A stretch of 64,000 bases of DNA, from positions 124,001 through 188,000 of the forward strand of contig JAQWHM010000001.1 in assembly GCA_029249345.1 (NCBI GenBank), read 5' to 3'. The notes below the pieces were generated by a model that was given only the letters and a program-made list of their open reading frames with translations, did not search any database and had not been told where the DNA came from. Numbering within the stretch: the first letter of the stretch is position 1; each line of letters starts with the position of its first letter. The position numbers and the translations under genes were made by a program. Source of the DNA: UBA10348 sp002469915. Its GTDB lineage: Bacteria; Bacteroidota; Rhodothermia; Rhodothermales; UBA10348. Shown piece after piece: positions 34,688 through 43,880 of this stretch.

Positions 34688-37030
34688 TCAACGAATCACG
34701 GCAACCTTTCCATACGCCGTTCCCTCATCGTTATCTCCCACAGCTATGATAAGATAGACCCCTGAGGAAACTAAACGACCGTTTTCATCCTTTCCGTCCC
34801 ACCTCATCATACCCCCTCTACCTTGTAACCTACGCACAAGACTACCATTTGGAGAGACGATGCGAATAGTGGTTGAAGAGACGAGTCCATCAATAAATAC
34901 TTGTGGTGTTTCTCCATCCGACAATCGAAGCGGATTAGGAAACACAATCAAGTCATCCGTGCTAGCCGATGGGTTTACCGCATCCGATATAAAACTCACC
35001 AATCCCCTATCTGTCGAAAAGTAAACTCTTCCGGTATTGCCATCTACTGCGATGCTCAGAATCTCGTCGGAAAAAATGGGTGAGTTGTCGACTGTAAAAT
35101 GTAAAACCGAAGCATAACCGCCTTCCACAGACTCAACCAGCCATGCGCCCTCGTTTGTGGCAAACCAGATTCGACCAGCAGGATCTATAGCAATGTCATT
35201 GATGTGAAGTCCAAAGAGCATAAACGTCCCATTGGAACGATCTGCCCATTGGGGCCATATCGGTTGAGCACCGGGATCACGGGCAACGATTCCCGTATTG
35301 ACGAAAAACGCTGGACCACTATTCGTCCCGATCCAGACTAGCCCGTCTTTGTCCTCTGCTACCGAATACACTTCCGTCCCAGGCAAGCCTACGCCTGCAG
35401 CTCCCTTATCATCGAAAAATCTGAAATTATCATCGAGTTGGTCCGTTAGCGTTCCCGTTTCGAGGACAGCAAGTCCACGATGGCGAACGAAATTGTTTTC
35501 ATCTCTTATCAAGATCCATTTCTGATCAAACGAATCGACAAAAATTTGTCCATAAGCCGTGGAGCGCGCCAAAAGTCCGTCGCCAATCATGGGTCCAAAT
35601 GCCGTCCACTGGCCATCTTTGCTACGTACGTGTAATGGAGTCCCACTACCTCTCGTGGTAAACCACATATTCTCGTCTTCATCCTCGTACGCACCACCAA
35701 CGATGATGAAGTCTTGCGTACCCGCTGCAGGCTCTAGCGATGAATTCGTGCCATTATAGAGCGTCACGAATCCATCCTCATCTACTTTGGCGACTCCGCC
35801 CCCTTCTGAACCGGCCCAACCTGTACCATCTGTGCCGGCAAAGACGTGCAAGAAGCGGGCTGTTCCTCCCAGCTCTGAAGACGTGCTGGAGGAATACGTT
35901 GTCCATGCACCCTCGATATCTAAATGATGAAAGCCCGTATTCGGCACGTTGGCTCCACCGACCCATAACTCACCGTTCGAACCAACAGAGATATTGGTAA
36001 ACTCTCCTTCTGAAGGCCCACTGGGCTGAACCGAAACCGATAAGGTCATTTCTGATCCCGAATCAGGTATTTGCCCATTACCCACGCCCGTCAGGGCCGA
36101 GGCAATCCAAACGCCACCGGATTGTGATACCTCGACTGCGTTAGGAAAAGAAAGTCCGCTAATAGAGACCGTCCGACCACTCGTTCCGGCCTCCATTACA
36201 ATCAACCTGAACTCGGCCGATCCAATAACTTTTGAATCATCAGCTGACAGCGAAGGAACCCGTCTAGACGTCAAATTTGACCTGTCGTAGCGGCCTGTAG
36301 CATCCCTAATAAAGAGATCCTGATCTGTACCGGCGTACAGTACCCCTTCTAGAGACTCAAGAGACAGAATCGATAACGACGCCTCAGAAAAACCAGCATC
36401 TTCAATTTCCCAGCTAGACGGGTCTTGCAGGTTTACTCCGTGCAACGGAGCCCGTGCCACACCGGATTCGGTTGCAGCCCATATGGTTGGCGTCCCTGCT
36501 ACACTCGATTCGATATGAATATCACGTACTTCGGAGGCTGGAGGCAGCGATCCCAAACGAGAATAAGAATCGATAACCTCGTTTCGACTGGGATCGAAAA
36601 CCACGACTCCAAATGCCGTAGCAATGAATAGAGAGTCACCCAATACCACGATTTCATTTACTCCTCGATCTGAAAATTGATCGGCTCGCTGAATATCTCT
36701 AAATGTCTGAATGACGCCCGTATCCGAGTGAATACTATTTAGCGTGCCGTCAGAGAACCCGACCCATACTAATGAGCGATTGGAGTCTACGGTCACGCTG
36801 GAAGCAGCAACCGCAGCTAGGCCGTCCACAATGGTAAAGTTCTGAATACTTTCGTTGGACTCGTCGTAGCTGAAGACGCCACCACTGGTTGCAACCCATA
36901 CAAAAGAACCATCCTGGGAAACATCAATGGCCTCATTCATCGAGGTATGGGCAGTCCACGTAGAAATAGACTGCGCACGGCCTGAACCCGACACGAGAAG
37001 CAAAACGACAAAAAGCCAAAATGTGCGCAT
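34688..37030 (-). CDS. PorZ-like beta-propeller protein with C-terminal sorting-type domain
   Basis: A 780-residue secreted protein: signal peptide MRTFWLFVVLLLVSGSGRAQ, then two seven-bladed-type propellers built of repeats such as VWVATSGGVFSYDE, LVWVGFSDGTL and FIATAFGVVVFD (about 30-690). The C-terminal domain from about 697 starts with FPNPLRLSDGE and ends in VSSGVYLIIAVG...GKVAVIR, the plan of type IX secretion C-terminal domains and of PorZ. PorZ is about 780 residues and is part of the type IX attachment complex at the cell surface, delivering anionic LPS to the sortase PorU. The match to PorZ is from architecture and repeat pattern; no other type IX gene is in the window. Confidence 0.78.
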   Translation of the reverse strand: MRTFWLFVVLLLVSGSGRAQSISTWTAHTSMNEAIDVSQDGSFVWVATSGGVFSYDESNESIQNFTIVDGLAAVAASSVTVDSNRSLVWVGFSDGTLNSIHSDTGVIQTFRDIQRADQFSDRGVNEIVVLGDSLFIATAFGVVVFDPSRNEVIDSYSRLGSLPPASEVRDIHIESSVAGTPTIWAATESGVARAPLHGVNLQDPSSWEIEDAGFSEASLSILSLESLEGVLYAGTDQDLFIRDATGRYDRSNLTSRRVPSLSADDSKVIGSAEFRLIVMEAGTSGRTVSISGLSFPNAVEVSQSGGVWIASALTGVGNGQIPDSGSEMTLSVSVQPSGPSEGEFTNISVGSNGELWVGGANVPNTGFHHLDIEGAWTTYSSSTSSELGGTARFLHVFAGTDGTGWAGSEGGGVAKVDEDGFVTLYNGTNSSLEPAAGTQDFIIVGGAYEDEDENMWFTTRGSGTPLHVRSKDGQWTAFGPMIGDGLLARSTAYGQIFVDSFDQKWILIRDENNFVRHRGLAVLETGTLTDQLDDNFRFFDDKGAAGVGLPGTEVYSVAEDKDGLVWIGTNSGPAFFVNTGIVARDPGAQPIWPQWADRSNGTFMLFGLHINDIAIDPAGRIWFATNEGAWLVESVEGGYASVLHFTVDNSPIFSDEILSIAVDGNTGRVYFSTDRGLVSFISDAVNPSASTDDLIVFPNPLRLSDGETPQVFIDGLVSSTTIRIVSPNGSLVRRLQGRGGMMRWDGKDENGRLVSSGVYLIIAVGDNDEGTAYGKVAVIR

Positions 37031-37099
37031 AGTCAGGACGGGGGAATTAGGTATGGATGCAGCACGCTAATGAATCGATGTGCTCAACGCCTTACATGG

Positions 37100-37918
37100 T
37101 TAGGAGGTCCGAATCAAAGAGAGGACTTCTTTAACGGGTTCAATCCAGATATGCCCCAATACCAATTCGCCGTGGCGCTTTCTTCCGTGAAAGTCTGATC
37201 CTCCCGTGGTGAAAAGACCAAATTGATCGGCAAGACTCCGATAGTAGGACTCCAGCATTTTATCATGAGATGGATGTACGACCTCGATGCCATCCAACCC
37301 CCCATTGATCAAGTGCATCACGACCCGATGCGACGTGTTATGACCAGGATGAGCCAGAACCACCTTTCCACCTGCTGAGTGTACAACCTCAAATACGTCT
37401 TGTGCATCCGGCAGTGGTTTAGGAATGAATGTTCTTTTGCCCGGCGTCAAATACTTGTTAAAGGCCTGATTCATGTCCGGCACCGTACCCGCTTCAATAA
37501 GCATTTGGGCAATATGAGGCCGGGCTATCGTCTTTCCAGGTTTTGGCTCGGGTGCCGTCGCATTATGCGGAAGCGCACCTTCCGCCTTCAAAATCTCCAC
37601 AAATTTGACGGCTCTTTCCCTTCGGCGGTCTTGCTGCAATTGCAAAAATGTAACCAACTGTACATGAGCCGCGTCAAATCCATAAGAAAGCAGATGAACT
37701 TCCTCAGATAAACAGGAAGCGCTAATTTCTGCACCCTCTATCATCTGAATCCCTAACGAATCGGCCTCTTTTCTGGCCTCAACCAATCCACCCGTCGTGT
37801 CATGATCTGTCAACGCTATTACATCCAGACCTGACCGACTGGCAAGACGAACGACCTCTGTAGGACTTAGTTGTCCGTCTGAGGCCGTAGAATGCATGTG
37901 AAGATCTGCTTTAAGCAT
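37100..37918 (-). CDS. PHP-domain phosphoesterase (RNase AM/TrpH-like)
   Basis: A 272-residue PHP protein of the YciV/TrpH type. The metal-binding motifs are in order: DLHMHS (5-10), LTDHDTTGG (37-44 with Asp38, His39 and Asp40), EGAEIS (61-66), RPHIAQML, LAHPGHN and GSDFHGRKRHG. Known relatives hydrolyse 3',5'-nucleoside bisphosphates and short 5'-phosphorylated RNAs. It starts opposite the flippase gene across an 80-base divergent spacer and lies 69 bases upstream of the PorZ-like gene on the same strand. Confidence 0.9.
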   Translation of the reverse strand: MLKADLHMHSTASDGQLSPTEVVRLASRSGLDVIALTDHDTTGGLVEARKEADSLGIQMIEGAEISASCLSEEVHLLSYGFDAAHVQLVTFLQLQQDRRRERAVKFVEILKAEGALPHNATAPEPKPGKTIARPHIAQMLIEAGTVPDMNQAFNKYLTPGKRTFIPKPLPDAQDVFEVVHSAGGKVVLAHPGHNTSHRVVMHLINGGLDGIEVVHPSHDKMLESYYRSLADQFGLFTTGGSDFHGRKRHGELVLGHIWIEPVKEVLSLIRTS

Positions 37919-37998
37919 AGTCTAGACTACTTTAGTGCTGGTACACGAAACTAGCTCACGTTACCTTCGTTTTCCGAGAATTCATTCCTCCCCCCGAA

Positions 37999-39084
37999 AT
38001 GATTTCCAATATCCCGACAGATCCAGAAAAAGACGACGCGCCGGCCTTTGAGCCGCCGGTCATCTCGGTGGGAAATATGCTCTGGCCCTTAGCACTTGGT
38101 CTCGGAGTCCTAGCCATTATAGCGTTCTTTACGTACGATAAAGGGGCTTTTCAGAAGTTTATTTCTTCAGTTAATCCGACCATCATGGCCGGCGCTGTCG
38201 GAATGCTTGTTCTCCGAGTCGTAATGGGTGGTTGGAGAATTAGTTTTGTTTCTAGACACGCTCTTGGGTTTTCAGCGGGTATTAGATCCCAACTGGCCTG
38301 GGATTTTGCGTCGAATGTATCCCCTTCTGTGGTGGGCGGTGCTCCGCTAACAGCCTATTACATCGCCCGAGAATCAAAAATATCCACCGGAAGGACGATT
38401 CCGTTCGGAGATGTCTCGGCCGTGATGACCTATGTCATGCTACTGGATCAAGTGTGGTTTGCACTATCCGTTCCCGTCATTCTGGTGGGCGCCTTTTACA
38501 TGGAAGTAATCCCTTCTTCCGTAGGTGTTCTCGGGCTCTGGACGGCAGTGACTTACTTCCTCATCCTGATGGCCTACACAGGCTTATTCGCCTATGCCAC
38601 GCTATATCGCCCAGAAATGCTCGGTCGCGTTGCTGATCGAGTGTTCAGACTCCCTTTCTTAAAACGCTACAGAAAGCAGATATCGAATGGCATGAAAGAG
38701 TTCGAAGCCCGTGCGGCCGTCTTAAGGAAACAAAAAAGTGATTTCTTTCTGCGAGGATTTCTACTGACGACCGGCACGTGGATCGCGAGGTATGGCCTAG
38801 CGGTATTCGTGATTTGGAGCTTTGTACCCAACGTGGACATGCTCCTGCTCAGCCTTCGCTCTGTAGCCATGACGATCAGTGGCTTAATAATGCCCACTCC
38901 AGGAGGAGCTGGAGGCATCGAGGGTCTCTACGCGCTGTTTTTCGGAGATCTTCTGCCCGACAAAACACTTCTAGCGCCTTCCCTGCTTACTTGGAGAGTC
39001 CTGGGGTACTATATTTTCTTGGTGTTCGGCGTCAGCCTCTATACGCGCCACGTTCAGCGCACCTCCAAGAAGAAAACGACTTAG
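37999..39084 (+). CDS. Flippase-like membrane protein (lysylphosphatidylglycerol synthase TM region family)
   Basis: A 361-residue protein with about eight TM helices. The late motif MPTPGGAGGIEGLYALFFG is the hallmark of the UPF0104/LPG_synthase_TM family, and WDFASNVSPSVVGGAPLTAYY matches its early conserved loop. This is the membrane half of MprF without the synthase domain; stand-alone members are thought to flip lipids or glycolipids, substrate unknown. An acidic 20-residue N-terminus precedes TM1. It is alone, and its end overlaps the convergent cupin gene by 4 bases. Confidence 0.85.
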   Translation: MISNIPTDPEKDDAPAFEPPVISVGNMLWPLALGLGVLAIIAFFTYDKGAFQKFISSVNPTIMAGAVGMLVLRVVMGGWRISFVSRHALGFSAGIRSQLAWDFASNVSPSVVGGAPLTAYYIARESKISTGRTIPFGDVSAVMTYVMLLDQVWFALSVPVILVGAFYMEVIPSSVGVLGLWTAVTYFLILMAYTGLFAYATLYRPEMLGRVADRVFRLPFLKRYRKQISNGMKEFEARAAVLRKQKSDFFLRGFLLTTGTWIARYGLAVFVIWSFVPNVDMLLLSLRSVAMTISGLIMPTPGGAGGIEGLYALFFGDLLPDKTLLAPSLLTWRVLGYYIFLVFGVSLYTRHVQRTSKKKTT

Positions 39085-39437
39085 GATCTTCCGTAATCGT
39101 CTTCTAGGCGTTCTATATCATTTTCATCGCATACCCCTAGTTGTGTTTCGATGATGATCAGGTTTTCATCGCCGGTATTTTCGATGCGATGCACCCCACC
39201 AACCGGAATAAATACGCGATCTCCAACAGAGACTTCAAATACGTCGCTATCTAGCGTGAACATTCCCGTTCCCTTAGCGATCGCCCAATGTTCTGAACGT
39301 AGAGCGTGGCGCTGCAAGGACAGACGCTGCCCTGGATGTACAAAAATCCGTTTAACTCGATAACCTGGTTCGTTCAGGAATTCTTCCCACCGCCCCCAAG
39401 GACGATCATCTGAATCGATCCAATTCTCAATAGCCAT
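39081..39437 (-). CDS. Mannose-6-phosphate isomerase type II-like cupin
   Basis: A 118-residue stand-alone cupin equivalent to the C-terminal domain of ManC/AlgA-type enzymes. PWGRWEEF at the start and GQRLSLQRHALRSEHWAIAK give the metal-binding His and Glu; VFIPVGGVHRIENTG is the second cupin motif. Known role of this domain: phosphomannose isomerase (fructose-6-P to mannose-6-P). As a single domain it may be a separate isomerase subunit or a sugar-binding protein. It lies 4 bases after the NhaC-type gene. Confidence 0.85.
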   Translation of the reverse strand: MAIENWIDSDDRPWGRWEEFLNEPGYRVKRIFVHPGQRLSLQRHALRSEHWAIAKGTGMFTLDSDVFEVSVGDRVFIPVGGVHRIENTGDENLIIIETQLGVCDENDIERLEDDYGRS

Positions 39438-39441
39438 TCTC

Positions 39442-41358
39442 TTATCCTTTAATTACGTCTGGAAGATGGTCATCGGCATTCTTGCCAAAAACCTTTAACA
39501 CTCCCAGAAGAATAGTCATTCCGATCAAGAGCGAAGCCCACCATGGGAAGCCAAACCCAGCAGGAATGGTACCTAAAAACACCGCAACTCCACCCACTAA
39601 ACCAGCATACGGCAACTGAGTACGCACATGCTCTATATGGTCACAACCCGACGCCATGGAAGACAGGATGGTTGTATCGGAGATCGGCGAACAATGATCT
39701 CCCCAAACGGACCCTGCCAAAATACAGGAAATGGCCGAGTACAAAATATGCATGTCTTCGGGTCCATTAACTCCCTGTACGGTCATTACGGCCCATGTTA
39801 GAGGCAGCACCAGCGGTAGCAAGATGCCCATCGTTCCCCAACTCGAACCTGTTGCAAACGCCGTGGCAGCTGCTAGAATGAAAACGACGGCTGGTAAGAG
39901 GCCCGGCACCAGTGAATCGCCTAGAATAGAAACTAAATACGGAGCTGTGTGCAAATCGCTCGTAATGGCAGAAAGCGCCCAAGCCAACTCCAAAATAATC
40001 ATGGCGAAAAGCATGCTTTTCAACCCGGTATACCACGCTTCAACAATTTGACCTATACCCATGATGCGCTGGATACTCGTCAGAACTGCGGCCACTATTA
40101 CTGCGCCCAAGGAAGCCCACATAAGGGCCTTATACGAATCGGCTGAACCGATAATATCCCGGATCGAGTCTCCTTCCCCTGTGGCATACAATCCGATAAG
40201 TACACCAAATACTAAAACAAGAACCGGAAGTACCGCATTGATGGCTCGCTGCGGTTTGCCCTTAATTGGCTTCGCTTCTTCAGCATTCAATGCCGCGTCA
40301 TCTACATCCGCATCGGGCCCCAGAACTGCTCCTGTGCTGCGTGTCCTTATTTCTGCCTTGAGCATGGGACCAAAATCACGTTGTGTCAACGAGACGGCAA
40401 ACACGAAAAAGATAGCCAGAATGGGATAAAACGAATAAGGAATGGAAGCCAGAAAAAACCCAAATGGAGATCCTGTAAGACCGTCGATCTTGGTCATAGC
40501 GTCGCCAATCAATCCCACTTCATATCCGATCCAAGTGGTTACGAAAGCAATACAAGCGACCGGAGCTGCCGTTGAATCCACGATATAGGCTAGCTTCTCT
40601 CGGGAAATTCTCAGTTTATCCGTGACAGGGCGCATGGTATTACCAACGACCAGCGTGTTGGCGTAGTCATCAAAAAAGATCGCTATACCTAAAATCCCTG
40701 TCGCGACCTGCCCGCGCTTTGCCGTGTTGGCCCATTTAACAATGTGGTTCACAACCCCTTGCATACCTCCGTTTCGGGAAATGATGCCCACCATGCCTCC
40801 AATCATACAAGAAAAGAGGACCACCGAAGCATGACCATCCTCAATAAATGCATTCAGCACATACACTTGAAACGCATTCAAGAGACCAGAAAACGCGCCT
40901 GTGAAGGACAGGCCTACCACCATCGTCGCGCCAACCCACAAACCTAAAAACAATGCGGGGATCACGCGTTTGAATATTAACGCGACGGCAATAGCGATCA
41001 GAGGGGGTATGATTGAAAACCATCCGGGAATTTCTCTTGTCGCTTGCTCAAGAATCGGCACCCCGTCCCTTAACAAGGTCACAACCTGCTCTCCTCCGCC
41101 CGATACCACGACATTTGACGCCGACCACTTACCGTCACTTGGATCTTGTTCTACCGTTACCGGTGCGCCTGTCCCTTGTACTTGATAGGCACGTACGGCT
41201 AGCGTATCGCCTTTCACCTCAACGGACACATCAAACCCAATGCCATCCAAATACACAGAAGGGGTTTCCATGGAAACGTACTGGGCCGCCGCTGTATCTG
41301 GCGAGAAGCCTAATACAAGAGCAAGAACAATCAGGACTGATAGGTTGCGTAATGCCAT
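39442..41358 (-). CDS. NhaC-family Na+/H+ antiporter with N-terminal periplasmic beta domain
   Basis: A 638-residue protein. Residues 1-25 are a signal peptide (ending TAAAQ), residues 26-105 a beta-rich outside domain (YLDGIGFDVSVEVKGD), and from about 108 onward the NhaC-type transporter with some 11-12 TM helices: FFDDYANTLVVG, SWGTMGILLPLVLPL and SVWGDHCSPISDTTILSS are conserved ion-transporter motifs. Normal NhaC is about 450 residues. Known role: exchange of Na+ for H+ or of related substrates across the inner membrane. It starts 11 bases after upp ends and precedes the cupin by 4 bases, probably one operon from the AGCS symporter. Confidence 0.88.
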   Translation of the reverse strand: MALRNLSVLIVLALVLGFSPDTAAAQYVSMETPSVYLDGIGFDVSVEVKGDTLAVRAYQVQGTGAPVTVEQDPSDGKWSASNVVVSGGGEQVVTLLRDGVPILEQATREIPGWFSIIPPLIAIAVALIFKRVIPALFLGLWVGATMVVGLSFTGAFSGLLNAFQVYVLNAFIEDGHASVVLFSCMIGGMVGIISRNGGMQGVVNHIVKWANTAKRGQVATGILGIAIFFDDYANTLVVGNTMRPVTDKLRISREKLAYIVDSTAAPVACIAFVTTWIGYEVGLIGDAMTKIDGLTGSPFGFFLASIPYSFYPILAIFFVFAVSLTQRDFGPMLKAEIRTRSTGAVLGPDADVDDAALNAEEAKPIKGKPQRAINAVLPVLVLVFGVLIGLYATGEGDSIRDIIGSADSYKALMWASLGAVIVAAVLTSIQRIMGIGQIVEAWYTGLKSMLFAMIILELAWALSAITSDLHTAPYLVSILGDSLVPGLLPAVVFILAAATAFATGSSWGTMGILLPLVLPLTWAVMTVQGVNGPEDMHILYSAISCILAGSVWGDHCSPISDTTILSSMASGCDHIEHVRTQLPYAGLVGGVAVFLGTIPAGFGFPWWASLLIGMTILLGVLKVFGKNADDHLPDVIKG

Positions 41359-41369
41359 TTTCTCACGTG

Positions 41370-41996
41370 TTAACTGGTACCATATATCCGATCACCCGCA
41401 TCTCCAAGCCCCGGGCGTATATAGGCGTTTGAATCAAGCTCACGATCGACCACGGCCGTTACAATGGCAACCTCTGGGTGGTCTGCATGAACGAGGGCGA
41501 TCCCTTCAGGAGCAGAAACCAATGTTACTAGCGTCACATCGGTAGCCCCTAGGGCCTTTAGATGATTGATGGCTCCCGATGCGCTCCCTCCGGTCGCCAA
41601 CATCGGATCCACTACAATTACCTTGGCCGTCTCTATCCCACTCGGGATATTCGCGTAATAATCTACCGGTTCATGGGTCTCCTCGTCACGGTACATGCCT
41701 AAGTGACCAATTCGAGCCTCCGGCAAAAACTCCACAAACCCATCAATCATACCCAACCCAGCCCTAAGGATGGGAACGACTATCACGTCCTCAGCAATCT
41801 CATGCCCCAGGGTTCGTTCAAGGGGCGTGTCGATTTCGACCTCTTTCAACTCCAAGGTTCTAAAAACCTCGTAGGCCAAAACAGACGACACGGCCCTTAT
41901 GGTCTCTCGAAAGAGTCCATAAGGGGTATCTGCTTTTCTGAGAATCGTAAGATCCCTTTTCAGGATCGGATGATCAATGACTCGAAGCTTTTGCAT
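41370..41996 (-). CDS. upp: Uracil phosphoribosyltransferase
   Basis: A 208-residue enzyme of exactly the usual UPRT size. The PRPP-binding loop is VVDPMLATGGSA, the uracil-binding tail is AYIRPGLGDAGDRIYGT, and VPILRAGLGM is the other family motif. Known reaction: uracil plus PRPP to UMP (pyrimidine salvage). It sits between the AGCS symporter (12 bases upstream) and the NhaC antiporter. The transporters are not of the uracil permease family, so the grouping has no obvious metabolic logic. Confidence 0.98.
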   Translation of the reverse strand: MQKLRVIDHPILKRDLTILRKADTPYGLFRETIRAVSSVLAYEVFRTLELKEVEIDTPLERTLGHEIAEDVIVVPILRAGLGMIDGFVEFLPEARIGHLGMYRDEETHEPVDYYANIPSGIETAKVIVVDPMLATGGSASGAINHLKALGATDVTLVTLVSAPEGIALVHADHPEVAIVTAVVDRELDSNAYIRPGLGDAGDRIYGTS

Positions 41997-42008
41997 ATCG
42001 ATGTCCGA

Positions 42009-43688
42009 TCAACCGAATTTCTCCCAAGGTTTCCGCTCGAAGTAACTGTCTGTAACCTTCTTAAGCAATCCAGAAAGAAGAATCAGACTGATTACGTTGG
42101 GCAACGTAACTAAGGACAGTGCTACGTCTCCGAGGTCCCAAATCGTGGTCACAGCTAATGTCGCTCCAACGAAGTGGAAAATTAGGAAGACAAATTTGTA
42201 CGGAAGGATCGCTTTTTTACCCCAGATGTAGTTCGCGCAACGATCGCCGTAGTAACTCCAGGAGATCGCCGTAGATACCGCAAAGAGGAATACGCAAATC
42301 AACACCACGTATTTACCTAGCCATCCAAGACCGATGGGATCAAGACCTTGCTCAAAACCTAGGGTCGTTAGCGGCGAGCTATTGCGAGCCGCATTTCCAT
42401 AGAGCACGGTGTAGCTCTCACCGCTGGACGATTCCGCTAAGTCCGTATCCGTAGTGATAACACCCGTAAACGGTATAGTCTGCGCTTCATCAGTAAAGAA
42501 TTTATCAACAGATACATCGTAAAAAGCGAACTGTCCGTCACCTGTTTGTGCAGGAACCCCATCAGCAACCTGAATTTGATCAGGAGCACTGACTGTTTCA
42601 TAATTCCCATCTGCATTGGGCTCCAAGTACGAGATATTTCCATCGCTAAGCGAAATCTCAGTTGGTACTTTTGCCTCAAAAACGCCCGTGGATACAATTA
42701 CCAGACCGGTCATTGTGCAAATCACAATGGTGTCAATGAATGGCTCTAGCAACGCTACGACGCCTTCAGAAACAGGCTCTTTCGTCTTAGCAGCAGAATG
42801 AGCGATTGGGGCAGAACCCTGACCAGCCTCATTGGAAAACAGCCCACGCTGAACGCCATACCTAAGAGTAAAGAGGAAGATTCCCATTCCCGTTCCGGCT
42901 ACACCAGCCGTCGGATTGAACGCTTCACGGAAGATGGTACCAAAGGCCGGAAGCACCCCTTCAAAATTGATAATCAAAACCAATAAAGCGGCTACGACAT
43001 ACAAACCGGCCATTACGGGCGCCAGAATACCGGTTACTTTCCCAATTCGTTGAATCCCACCGATAATTACGGCACCTACGATACCGGCCGTAAACAGACC
43101 TGTAATCCAAGTAGCAATCCCGAAGTTGTCAGCCACCTGGGTTGCAATCGTATTTGACTGAATGGCATTACCTGTAAAAAATGAGGTAATCATCAGCATG
43201 AAGGCAAAGAACATGGCAACTGGCTTCCAATTCCATCCAAACACGTCTTTTATACCGTGCTCGATGTAGTACATCGGACCACCCGCGACCGAACCTTCCC
43301 ATTTATGACCGTCGTCCATCGAGACGCGATAGTGCTGAGCTAGCGTAACCTCAGCATATTTTGTAGCCATCCCGAGAAGAGCTGTAACCCACATCCAGAA
43401 AAGCGCTCCGGGACCGCCCCAGTGAATGGCCAGTGCAACACCGGCAATATTACCAGTTCCCACGGTAGCGGAAAGTGCTGTCGTGAGGGCCTGAAAATGC
43501 GATACATCACCCTCATCGTCTGGATCATCGTATTTCCCAGAGGTTACAGCAAAGCCGTGACCCAATCGCCGCAACTGGATAAATCCAAGGCGAATGGTCA
43601 AAAACGCGCCAGCACCGAGAAGTCCAATGACTAGTACGGGTGACAGAAGATTGTTAGCAATCTCAATAAAATGCTCTAAGGCTTCCAT
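42009..43688 (-). CDS. AGCS-family sodium:alanine symporter with a large outside insertion
   Basis: A 559-residue transporter; typical members are about 450-500. AGCS motifs: GTGNIAGVALAIHWGGPGAL, TALLGMATKYAEVTLA and RGLFSNEAGQGSAPIAHSAA. Between TM helices at about 315-336 and 460-478 lies an inserted hydrophilic segment of about 100 residues (338-440), acidic and Ser/Thr-rich, predicted to face the periplasm. Known role: Na+- or H+-coupled uptake of alanine or glycine. It is first in a leftward group with upp, the NhaC type and the cupin. Confidence 0.92.
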   Translation of the reverse strand: MEALEHFIEIANNLLSPVLVIGLLGAGAFLTIRLGFIQLRRLGHGFAVTSGKYDDPDDEGDVSHFQALTTALSATVGTGNIAGVALAIHWGGPGALFWMWVTALLGMATKYAEVTLAQHYRVSMDDGHKWEGSVAGGPMYYIEHGIKDVFGWNWKPVAMFFAFMLMITSFFTGNAIQSNTIATQVADNFGIATWITGLFTAGIVGAVIIGGIQRIGKVTGILAPVMAGLYVVAALLVLIINFEGVLPAFGTIFREAFNPTAGVAGTGMGIFLFTLRYGVQRGLFSNEAGQGSAPIAHSAAKTKEPVSEGVVALLEPFIDTIVICTMTGLVIVSTGVFEAKVPTEISLSDGNISYLEPNADGNYETVSAPDQIQVADGVPAQTGDGQFAFYDVSVDKFFTDEAQTIPFTGVITTDTDLAESSSGESYTVLYGNAARNSSPLTTLGFEQGLDPIGLGWLGKYVVLICVFLFAVSTAISWSYYGDRCANYIWGKKAILPYKFVFLIFHFVGATLAVTTIWDLGDVALSLVTLPNVISLILLSGLLKKVTDSYFERKPWEKFG

Positions 43689-43880
43689 GAATCAGTGACG
43701 TTTGTCCGGATGGTGTACGGCTTTCATTGTAGCGATGCGATTACGCGGGAATCCGCTAAATGTCAGGTTTTAGACTAAAACTCCCTTTATGAAGTTAAAT
43801 GCCGCTTTTAAATCGAATAGGCGGCAATATAACCTTGTACCTCCCCGTGAGCAAACCACTGGAAAACACCCGAAACGAGG

